A stretch of 64,000 nt of DNA from Brachynemurus nebulosus. Lineage: Eukaryota > Arthropoda > Insecta > Neuroptera > Myrmeleontidae. The notes under the pieces were generated by a model. It ran no database searches and was not told the DNA's origin. It saw nothing but the letters and a program-made list of their open reading frames with translations. The position numbers were made by a program, and so were the translations under genes. Below, one piece after another: positions 1 to 9,400 of the stretch (within the stretch, counting starts at the first letter, position 1; each line of letters opens with the position of its first letter). The stretch lies in assembly GCA_035578155.1 (NCBI GenBank), contig JAPWDM010000011.1, positions 17,226,185 through 17,290,184 on the forward strand. The letters run 5' to 3'.

Positions 1-235
1 GTATAAAAAAAATTAAATTGCTTAAATATATTTATTACTTAAAATCTATCTATTTTCTATATAAAAATTTTTCAAAAGAATACAATTTTCTAATGAACAA
101 ATTTTATCTGAATAAAGCATACAACGTCTTGAATAATATTAATCTCGCAGATTGGAAATCTTCGGTACATCAAATATTTCCTCCAAATTCAAAATCCACG
201 GCTGGTTTTCGGTGTCATCAAATAAATTTGAAATC
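1..235. other. AT-rich DNA, nothing recognised
   Basis: A short open frame exists on the + strand but has no recognisable motif, and its composition matches non-coding surroundings. Confidence 0.5.
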
Positions 236-395
236 CATTTCTTCTTTTCACTGCCCTTGACTATACCACATCAAACTTCTTTAATATAGGTTTCAATATG
301 GTATGAAGTTTATTGTACGGAATAAAACCATACGACCAAGGTATCCCATGCCAATTCCGGCAAAGCCAACGTGCAACCCGTTGATATTTCTGCGG

Positions 396-530
396 CTACT
401 CGTTGAAATTAAACGGTGCCTCGAATATAAGATGTAATATTTCATCCGAATTTTCTGCAGCGATACCAACTTCGTTAAAAAAAGATTCGTTGTTAGCTCC
501 TTGATTTCCTTGCACGTGAAGAAACGCCAT
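396..530 (-). pseudogene. Outward-facing short reading frame, left arm (putative densovirus capsid 5' part)
   Basis: Starts at the first ATG downstream of the TATA/initiator pair and runs 44 codons (MAFLHVQGNQGAN... ending EAPFNFNE) to a TAG at 398-396. Beyond the stop the same frame stays open with a Trp-rich stretch (RWLCRNWHGIPWSYGF). I do not recognise the product firmly. Its position just inside a terminal repeat, next to a promoter, is where ambidensovirus genes begin, and a capsid-like C-terminus follows the mirror copy. The viral assignment is inference. Confidence 0.35.
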
Positions 531-575
531 TTTTTACCGCCGCCGTAGAACTGTATTTATTCACACAATCCACAA

Positions 576-584
576 CTTTATATA
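576..584 (-). promoter_or_regulatory. TATA box, left arm of the inverted repeat
   Basis: TATATAAAG read on the - strand, 46 bases upstream of the ATG at 530-528, with an ACAGTTC initiator-like motif about 30 bases downstream of the box (548-554). Mirror image of the box at 1649-1657. Confidence 0.55.
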
Positions 585-939
585 GAATAATTAAAAGTGG
601 TGGGGATAGTTAGTTAATTTGTGGAATGTATTCGAAAATGGCTACTAATAGCTATTGCTAGTTTACAATCAAATTACAAACTATTAATAATATTCAACAC
701 AATGGTGAGTACCCTGTTCTTTTCACTTTAAAACCTAGTGATCTAGGGAATGCTAAATTTTCGGGTGAAATGTGTTGTTGCTTAAAAGTTTTACATTTAA
801 TGATCTCAGGTTTCGAAAGTCCTTTGCTATGTTGGCTAGTGATGGACTGCTCTGAATTGTAAATTAACATGGTTCAAAATGTAATTTTTTTACCACAGAA
901 GTATAATTTTCAGCGAAAGTGATGTTAACTCTTTGACAC

Positions 940-1293
940 AACCACCGCCACCGCCACACAAACACCACACAGCCACCGCACAACCGCAACACAGCCACCA
1001 CCACCACACAACAGCAACACAACCACCACCACCACACAAACACAACACAACCACCACCACCACACAAACACCACACAACCACCACACAAACACCACACAA
1101 CCACCACACAACCACCACACAACCACCACACAAACACCACACAACCACCGCCACCGCCACACAAACACCACATTTGTGTGTTACGTCACCACCGCTATAT
1201 AACATGCTGCGTGATACTCCAGCTCATACACCTTATCATGGTTAAAGGGTATAAAATAGTTGAACTTGAACAAAATATTATCTATTTACCGGT
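940..1293. repeat. CA-rich minisatellite in the loop of the inverted repeat
   Basis: From about 940 to 1170 the sequence is built of ACCACCACACAA-like units with CCGCCACCG variants. The long Val/Cys/Gly or His/Thr-rich open frames in it are by-products of the repeat. The rest of the loop is unique and AT-rich. Confidence 0.85.
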
Positions 1294-1648
1294 GGTTTCA
1301 AAGAGATAACATATCTTTCGCTGAAAATTATACTTCCGAGGTAAAAAATTGCATTTTGAACCATGTTAATTTACAATTCAGAGCAGTCCACCGCTAGCCC
1401 ACATAACAAAGAACTTTCGAAACCTGAGATCATTAAATGTAAAACTTTTAACCAACAACACATTTCACCCAAAAATTTAGCATTCCTTAAATCACTAGGT
1501 TTTAAAGTGAAAAGAACAGGGTACTCACCAATGTGTTGAATATTATTAATAGTTTGTAATTTGATTGTAAACTAGCAATAGCTATTAGTAGCCATTTTCG
1601 AATACATTCCACAAATTAACTAACTATCCCCACCACTTTTAATTATTC

Positions 1649-1657
1649 TATATAAAG
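1649..1657 (+). promoter_or_regulatory. TATA box, right arm of the inverted repeat
   Basis: TATATAAAG followed about 30 bases later by ACAGTTC (1679-1685), an arthropod-type initiator, and by an ATG at 1703. The three elements are at canonical spacing. Confidence 0.55.
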
Positions 1658-1702
1658 TTGTGGATTGTGTGAATAAATACAGTTCTACGGCGGCGGTAAA
1701 AA

Positions 1703-1981
1703 ATGGCGTTTCTTCACGTGCAAGGAAATCAAGGAGCTAACAACTAATCTTTTTTTAACGAAGTTGGTATCGCTGCAGAAAATTCGGATGAAATATTACA
1801 TCTTATATTCGAAGCACCGTTTAATTTCAACGAGTAGCCGCAGAAATATCAACGGGTTGCACGTTGGCTTTGCCGGAATTGGCATGGGATACCTTGGTCG
1901 TATGGTTTTATTCCGTACAATAAACTTCATACCATATTGAAACCTATATTAAAGAAGTTTGATGTGCTATAGTCAAGGGCA
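1703..1981 (+). pseudogene. Outward-facing reading frame, right arm, with two stops
   Basis: Mirror copy of the left-arm frame. Here codon 15 is TAA (1745-1747) where the left arm has GAA, and both arms share a TAG after EAPFNFNE. The frame then stays open through KYQRVARWLCRNWHGIPWSY to a final stop near 1970. Broken in this copy, so not a working gene. Probable densovirus capsid gene start, by context only. Confidence 0.35.
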
Positions 1982-1996
1982 GTGAAAAGAAGAAAT

Positions 1997-2583
1997 GCAC
2001 CAAGCTGACACCAAAGTGCACCAAAAGGGCACCAAAAGCACCAAATGACACAAAAAATACACCAAATGACACCAAAATGCACCAAATGACACCAAAATGC
2101 ATCAAATGGCACCAAAATGCACCAAATGACACCAAAATGCACCAAATGGCACCAAAAGTGCATCAAAATGACACCAAAATGCACCAAACGACACCAAAGT
2201 GCACCAAGTGACATCAAAATGCATCAAATGACATCAAAATGCACCAAATGACACCAAAATGCATCAAATGACACCAAAATGTACCAAAAGTGCACCAAAA
2301 GTGCACCAAAATGCGCGAAAATGCACCAGATGACACCAAAATGCACCAAAAGTGCAGTCAAACAGCACCAAAGGAGACCAAAATGCATCAAAATGCACCA
2401 AATTGACACCAAAACGCACCAAATTGGCACCAAAATGCACCAAAATGACATCAAAATGCACCATGCGACACCAAAATGCACCAAATGACACCAAAACGAC
2501 ACAAGAGTGCACCAAATAGCACCAAAATGACACCAAAATGCACCAAAGTACACCAAAGTGCACCAAGATGACACCAAAATGCC
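1997..2583 (+). repeat. 20-bp minisatellite, about 29 units
   Basis: Tandem units of the form ACACCAAAATGCACCAAATG, with frequent one-base variants, start exactly where the right arm ends and stop at the capsid-like C-terminal frame. Open frames on both strands are repeat by-products. Confidence 0.92.
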
Positions 2584-2734
2584 CCAAACATTGAAACGTG
2601 GACCGGTGGATATTCGAATTGAATTTAAAACGTTGAAGGAGGTGCCTGAGAATACATCAGCATTCTGTTTTCTACTACATGATCGTGTTGTTCAATATAA
2701 CCCATTGACGAATATTGTTACAAAATATGTATAA
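2582..2734 (+). pseudogene. Densovirus capsid C-terminus-like fragment (50 codons)
   Basis: Frame open from the minisatellite edge to TAA at 2732-2734. It encodes an RGPVDIRIEF-type strand, then ENTSAFCFLLHDRVVQYNPL and a short tail. The 'F.LHDR.V.Y.PL' pattern at the extreme end resembles the last strand of insect densovirus VP proteins, from memory of the family rather than a search. Same orientation as the right-arm promoter, so the set looks like a VP gene whose middle is missing. Confidence 0.45.
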
Positions 2735-3070
2735 ATCGATATATACTAGTCCTCGATGTGTTCGACATTCTGGAGCAACTTGCGCCATGGAAAATGTCAT
2801 CTTCATATAGAAATATTATTGTAATAATATTTAAATATCATTTTTAATTTATTGTAAAAAATATATTTTATATTTTAAATAAATTTATTAAAAATAGAAA
2901 AATGTGTTTTTATTTAGAGGAAATCCTGCATAAACCTGTTTTCAGATAAAAATATTTAATCATACAAGTTAAAACCAGTCTATCAGCAAATTTTTGTATA
3001 GAGTATGCCTTCTAATGACGTCACAAGCACAGATAAGTTTAAACCTGTTTCAGGCGAAATTTTGAATCAA
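2735..3070. other. AT-rich stretch without features
   Basis: Contains only short stops-rich frames and an A/T-rich segment at 2810-2900. Confidence 0.5.
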
Positions 3071-3318
3071 GGTGCAGAGTTCGCTAGTGTTCAGACCAGC
3101 AGCACCATCTACTAGTGAAAAATATAACTATCAAAGGATTTTCAGCGCCATCTATTGGCAGTTTTTCAAATTTACACAGGGTTCTCTAGTGTTCAGCGCC
3201 ATCTAGTAGTGAAAAAGTATAACTACCAAAGGATCTGCAATGCCATCTATTGACAATTTTTCAAATTTATGCACAGAGTTCGCTAGTGTTCAGTGTCATC
3301 TAGTAGTGAAAAGTATAA
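3071..3318. repeat. Tandem repeat, about 110-bp unit, 2-3 copies
   Basis: The blocks GTTCGCTAGTGTTCAG, GCCATCTAGTAGTGAAAA and GCCATCTATTG.CA.TTTTT recur in the same order at 3080, 3188 and 3278. Confidence 0.75.
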
Positions 3319-3846
3319 TTCTTAGGTTCGCCAGGGTTCCGTTAGGTTGGGCACGGGAACCCGCATAGGACAGTTGCCTCCTGCCAAGGTCACTAAAAAA
3401 ATCGGCAGGAGGGTAGGTTGGTCCAGAATCCCCATATTTCTACTACTTATATTCACAACAACATTGTCACCGCTAATTTTTATAAAATTAATTAAATATT
3501 AATTAAACATGGTATGCGTTCGTTGCAGGATACGTAGCGTTCGTAGAAGATGGATTAAAATTAAAACGATTAAAAATTAATTTAATATATGAACGAATAG
3601 CTTAAAAGTGCTTGCCTTTATTAATTGTGACGCATAAATTAATTGAATACCGTTTTCATCAATTTAAATGAAAATTAAGGAGTAGTTCTTATTTTTCGAT
3701 CAAAAAAGCGACAATTTTTTCTCAATGATTTTATTATCTAGAGGTACAGTTTTTTCCCCTTGTATTAAACAAACATCCAAGATTACAAAAAAAAAAAAAA
3801 ACTAATCCCCCCACTGATACCAACAGTTTTTTTTAAATTAATAATA
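3319..3846. other. Unassigned intronic-type sequence
   Basis: A somewhat GC-richer patch at 3330-3430 is unrecognised; the rest is AT-rich with an A-run at 3787-3800. Confidence 0.4.
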
Positions 3847-4559
3847 CAGTCGGACTGGTGTATTTTCAACCTGTCGGGACTAATACACTCATGTGTTTTC
3901 AACTTCTCCTTCATCCTCACTCCGTGGCAATCATTGAATCACGTGACAGATATAGAACCAATCACAAAAAGCCCACGCAACTCTTTACCCAGTAGTCATG
4001 TGTACTTTCCCAGTAAATAACCTTAAAATGACAAAATATCAACTATCATAATGATAAATAAAAAAGTGAAAAATAAAAAAAGTGTAATAAACTTGTAATA
4101 AAATTATTTTTTAAACGCTTGCGAATGAGATATAGAAATATCTTTACCAAATGAAAATGATTTCATGCGATAGGAATGTAAAATGATTTCATGCGATAGG
4201 AAACGTAAGACAGCACAGCAGACAAGCTTGTAATATAGTTATCTCTTACAAGATCTACTACCTAATATATTAAAAAAGGATAGTAAAAATTATAATAACT
4301 TTGATAAATGACAAAATTTCATTTTTACATTCCAACTATATGAATAATTTGCATTTTGTATAAATGTGAGTATAAAACCATATGTTATGGGATAAAGCCA
4401 CTAGTGGTCGATCGGTTAATCTGACAGTTATTTTTCTGTATTAAAGTATTGCGTGAGAAGTGGAGACTAAAAACTTGAAAATACGTGAGTAAAATCAGTT
4501 TAAAATAGATGGTGTTGAAAAATGAAAATACGTGAGTTGAAAACACATGAGTCTGACTG
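3847..4559. mobile_element. MITE with TA target duplication (713 bp)
   Basis: Ends CAGTCGGACTGGTGTATTTT and, inverted, CAGTCAGACTCATGTGTTTT, each continuing CAAC; TA on both sides (3845-3846, 4560-4561). Type is Tc1/mariner/pogo by target site. No coding capacity seen. Confidence 0.75.
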
Positions 4560-4561
4560 TA

Positions 4562-5148
4562 TATATGCGCGTTGTCAAGACTAACATTAAACCAAATTCA
4601 AAATTCGTATATTACATAATTTTCGAAGTGGTGATCTTATAAGGGTTCCATTTTTCCTTCTAAGATACGGGACCCTAAAAATGATATCATTAAATTAAAA
4701 GCAGAAGGGAATTTGCAAAAGAATATTGAAATTAATTAGGTATGCTTATTTAATCAGTTTCTCTTTAAAAAAAATTTCTTCGTTTTGTTGTAAATTTTTC
4801 ATGTCCTTTTATTCATTACTTTCCTACAGTTTGCCATTTTGTTAAAGTCTGACTATATTAATCTTTTTCCGGCTTACTCTTTCTCATTTACACTAATTAA
4901 AATTATTATTATTATTAAATTTCCGACCTTTTATCTTTTTTAATTGGAAGTAAATGTCATATTCAGGTACTAATAATTCTTATAATTTCACACAAATAAA
5001 AAAAAGAAAATTTGGTTTTATTTAATAAACGGATAACTGAAATGAGACGAAGAGAATGATAAATTAATTTTCAATCTTATGCATATAGTTCATCAGTAAG
5101 TTGTATGCATAGGAACAAAGAATCCCATACTTTTTAAGTAAGGATATA
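4562..5148. other. AT-rich sequence, nothing recognised
   Basis: Homopolymer T and A runs and an (ATT)n tract near 4900-4918; no coherent frame. Confidence 0.5.
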
Positions 5149-5337
5149 CTAAATGTTGTATAAAAAGTAATCCAATATCCACAAAAATTTGACGACAACA
5201 TCTAATGAGATATAAACTTTTCTTTTGTTTAGCGCAGATATGTGTTTCTCCCTGCTCAAATCACTATTGATCCAGACACCTAACAGTTTAAAATGGTCGA
5301 TCATTTCGAGGCTTGAAAACTTCAAAACAAAGTTCAT
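5149..5337 (-). pseudogene. Non-LTR retrotransposon reverse-transcriptase scrap
   Basis: The frame includes DHFKLLGVWINSDLSREKHI, a pattern common just after the palm of non-LTR (LINE) reverse transcriptases, where the sequence reads F.LLGV.IDS.L.W..HI. Only about 60 codons remain and no catalytic box is present. Family-level assignment is uncertain. Confidence 0.45.
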
Positions 5338-6343
5338 TAGCTTTGTCTAGTCTTCATTTAGTTTCAGTTCATATTTTTAACAGTAGTTGTTTAATGTATA
5401 AAAACTTATCTGAAAAATATTTTTAACTTTAGTAGCTTCCACCAATTTCTTATAATTTTTTAATTTTAATTTATATACCCCAGTTAATTCAGGAAAATTA
5501 ACACTACAACGGTCATAATCTATAATTACAAAACACCCAATTGGTACACTATTTTGACATTTAATACACTTTATATGGATGGAATTGTTGACGTCGTACG
5601 ACGTGGTGTATGAGTTAGTAAGGTTTCACTTAACGTCTTATGGCGTGTATAACTGTCAAGGTGTTAAAATATACAAATCTGACAACTTCGTCTGTTCTTG
5701 TTTTACTTTATAAGATATCTAACTAAGACCGTTTTATTTTATTTTTTGATTTGAAGCGGAAAGTAGCTTCAAATCAAAAACTATTAACAGTCAAAACTAT
5801 TAACAAATATTTGCGCCGTTGCTATCAGTCTTTCTTATCAGTTGCTTCATTTTCTTCGATTGCGATGAAATTCGTAGGGGACGATCTTGGGGCCAACTCT
5901 CATAAATTCATCAAGATTGATCGATTTGTTTCGCAGTTATACTACTTGGTAAAATTTTTGAATATTCAGACGGATATACAGACAGACACGAAACCAAAAT
6001 TGTTTAGACAGTTCTAAAACTCAATTTCGGAGGGAAAAAAATTTTCATATTTCAAAAGTGGTCACATTGTTTTCGCTACCTTAGTAGTCTCGGAAGCAAT
6101 AAAATGTATTTCTTTCTTTTTATTGAAAACACTTTTAGCACTTGCTCAGTAAAAATGTTTTAAATTACCTACTTAAAATTAGGTCATTCCGTTTTTTTAA
6201 ATATTTGCTGCTAATTTTTAAACATCAATCATATAAAAAGAAGGTTATACAATTATTTAATTACTTAAATGATCTGGTGAAAATTTAATGATAGACGAAA
6301 TTAAATTCATTCTTTTCACATTTTTTTTTCCATTTCATTTCAG
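5338..6343. other. Intronic-type sequence upstream of furry exon A
   Basis: Contains a + strand open stretch at 5751-6017 that ends in a QTDIQTDTK-like acagacgg/acagacac tail, as seen at the 3' end of some LINE relics; no further support. A polypyrimidine tract (6316-6340) precedes the furry acceptor. Confidence 0.4.
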
Positions 6344-6451
6344 CAGTATTATTCGAACGAGATGACACGTGCTGGAACGCGCCGCGAAGGATGGGGCTCA
6401 GTGGAAGCAACCGAAATGGTACTGAACAATTTATTTTACATCACGGCCAAA
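6344..6451 (+). CDS. fry: furry exon A (36 codons)
   Basis: Open from a cag/AG acceptor to a GTAAGT donor, phase 0 at both ends. It encodes a segment beginning [11 protein letters not shown] and ending NNLFYITAK, which continues directly into FADEHPK of the next exon 49 kb downstream. The acceptor is a tandem CAGCAG (6341-6346), so the first Gln may be included or skipped. It is isolated in repeat-rich DNA, yet has no stop or frameshift, which supports its being functional. Confidence 0.9.
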
Positions 6452-9400
6452 GTAAGTGTGCTTCTCATTAAAATTAATTTCGTTAATTTGAAATGAAAAA
6501 TAAAAAATACAAATTTTCATTATTGAAATAATTACTTAATATTTAAAAAAATTGCGATAATAATAATAACTATACATTTAAATTAATTTTACATTTCTAT
6601 TGTACATTATGGTTAATAATTTTATCATTATTCTTGGGATAATAAGTACTAAGATGGGTGGACCATGGAAGGCCACTCTAACGAGTAAACATTTTTTATG
6701 TTTATACCATTTTTTATTCGTTTATTTACTGGATAAATGAAGGAAACAAATTATTAAGTAATACTTTGTTTTATTGTGTACCATATAGATCACTTTTTTT
6801 TAACCTAGCTTTAAGCACTGTTTATTAAACTTAAGTTTTCTTAAGCTCTTCCAAATGGCCTTGCAAGGAACACGGCTCCAAACAAGGCCAATATTATACA
6901 TCAGTCGTTCAACTTAAAAATAGAGTTGCAACAATTAATATATCCGCTTTTACTAAAGCTACATAATAAGCTCTTTCATTTGAGTGAAACATTAAATAAT
7001 GGGGTATTATAAGATGGAGATCTTACTTATATGAGAGGAAAAGTGACAAAATTGGTCACGAAAATCGCACATATAAGGCTTTCTTTTTTTACCACTCGTG
7101 GCGTTAATAATCCCCGAATACTGATGTGAATATAGCAAATATATTAACATAAAAAGGATAAAACAGAATGTAAATACAGTACTTATTCTCAAATGGAAAC
7201 ACGTCGGGACTGGGGAAGTGAGTGTTTCCATTTGAGAATCACCAATGTCGGTTGATGATATTTAATAATAAGGAAATACATAGAAATTATATATGTATGA
7301 AATAAACTCTTATAGTTTAAATTACTTTATACGGTGGATATCCAATGGTACTGACTCCGATTTTACATAGTGACGTCAGCGAATTATATAATATACAATA
7401 TAAATGATGCGACGCAAAATAAAAATTGTTAAGTTTATTTTAAAAACGATCGAAAAACCCACTTTATAACTAAGTTGAACATTGAAAAAGATTCCAGAAG
7501 ATTCTATTCAAAAGCTAACAAAGATAATATAGAAGCTCGCGTTTCCATTTGAAAGTGTTCCATTTGAGACTAAGTACTGTATCGCTTTCGTATCGTACGA
7601 ACACGAGTGCCATCTTTGATTTAGACACTTTTTTGAATACATTGAGCTTCGTCTCCTTGTCTAATCTCCATACATTAAATGTTCAATATATTTTTATCAT
7701 CTATAAAAAACTTGAACACCATCGTATAATTAAGAATATATTAATGGAAATTATTTAAAAATAGTAGTAATGAGCATTATATTGATATCAAATAACTTGC
7801 CAACGCGTTTTATAATGAAATTAAAATTAAAAACTTTTTTTACCTAAAATGGCCCTCTTATGGGTCTGTTCTTTGTAAGCCCGCAATGTTCCTAAAAATG
7901 CCAAACTAACAATTATTTATGACTTTTTGACAATCTGAGATAAAAAGTTTAATAACCCTTATAAATAAAAAAATATTATAAATATAAAACATTGTTTTAA
8001 TTATAACGGTAAGTATTTATAACTAAAAAGTAAGTATTCATATGTGCATGGTTTGTAGATGTTCCTTATAAGGCCCATGTACCCTAGCAAGGCCAATCGT
8101 CAAATTTTTGATTAGCCTTATAAGAAACCATCGGCTTTGCTAGGAACACTACCAATATTTTAACTTAAATCGAGACAAAACTATTTTTTTTCCTTTAGTA
8201 CCATAAACATATCCTTATACGACAATTCACAGTACAAAAATATGAGATTATAATAGGTTAAGCTTGTAATTCCATTATTGACTTTATTTGGCGATATAAA
8301 ACTCAATATTAAAACCAGCAAAAAACAAATAATTTTTAAGCAATCTTAAACATGTCGAACGGTTTCGGTGTCTCAAACCACCATTCTCAAGACAAGAAAA
8401 ATACACAACAAAGAAAAATTTAGAAAAAATTGTCAATAATTAAAGAAAAGAAAAACAAAATATTTAGTTTGGATCAAAAACGGAACGGAACAACCATATC
8501 AAAAATAGCAACTAGTTGCTGTAAAAAAGATAATACTAGTTGCTATTTTTGCAACTAGTTGCTATTTTTGCAACTAGTTGCAACTAGTTGCTATATTATT
8601 CATGTAGCCTTTATATGTCAATAACTGCGACTTTTTAATAGTTGGCCTTTCTAAGGATCATGGCCTTCCATGGTCCACCCACCTTATTATATTTTGCTGT
8701 GACAACCTAATTAAATATCAAATTAGTTTATAGACAGATAATTTGAAAATGATAACTGGACAAAAAATTTCTCAGAGTCATAAGCAGACTTGGGAAAACA
8801 GTGGTCCCTAACAGAATCGCCATATAAAATATTTTGGATTGGGGGGCTATAAATTTTATTACAAGGTTTAGGATTTTTCTCTGGATTTGAATACTAGCCT
8901 AAGGAAACTTTTCAGAACAAATCAGTAAAAATTAAAAATTACCTATTTTTAATAATTTAATGTATAATTCTAACCTTAAAAATAATTTTAAAAAATTAAT
9001 GTTGATTAAATAAGTAGTCAACTGTAATAGAAATAAATTAAGTCGAATTGAAAATATTTCTAATATAAACATATCTCTATTTCCTTTGTGAATATTTAAA
9101 TAACATGTATATCTCACCTTCTTGATACCTGCTTTAATATAAGCAAAATTGATTGTGTTAGTATTTGTGATAGATTGCAATTATGGAAAACAATTATCAA
9201 TCATCAGCAATTATGAAAAGCAGTTTGGCAATTATTATGCAATCATCAGCAATTATGGAAAGCAATTTCAGAAGATTTGAAAAAACTTCAAGAAGATTTT
9301 GACGAATACCACGTTGAAAACCGATTTAAAACCCTAACAAGAAATTATAAAAAATACTTATTGGATCAGAATACAACTGGCGCATCCAGAAAAATTTTCG

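Larger units (their letters stand above)
236..1997. repeat. Large inverted repeat, arms about 700 bp, loop about 355 bp
   Basis: Left arm about 236-938 and right arm about 1295-1997 are reverse complements centred on 1116.5; paired landmarks sum to 2233 (TATA boxes, start codons, the TGAATTGTAAATTAAC block). Arms are nearly identical, with scattered single-base differences. Each arm carries an outward-facing core promoter and a short reading frame. The loop holds a CA-rich minisatellite. I infer a densovirus-like terminal repeat joined head to head; a foldback DNA transposon is the main alternative. Confidence 0.85.
6652..8684. mobile_element. 2.0-kb DNA transposon relic with TA target duplication
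   Basis: Ends share GGGTGGACCATGGAAGGCC in inverted orientation (6656-6674; 8662-8680), with TA at 6650-6651 and 8685-8686. Internal AAGGCC/GGCCTT motifs with TTGCTAGGAACA recur near both ends (6850, 8070-8150). No transposase frame remains. A smaller MITE sits inside it. Confidence 0.7.

Noticed and set aside
864..1205. Long open frames rich in Val/Cys/Trp or His/Thr
   Set aside because: They arise from the CCACCACACAA minisatellite and exist in several frames at once.
1927..2587. Open frames on both strands rich in Trp/Cys/Phe or Lys/His/Gln
   Set aside because: By-products of the 20-bp minisatellite; every frame avoids stops because the unit does.
3071..3318. CRISPR-like array
   Set aside because: Only 2-3 long degenerate units without constant spacers, in a eukaryotic context.
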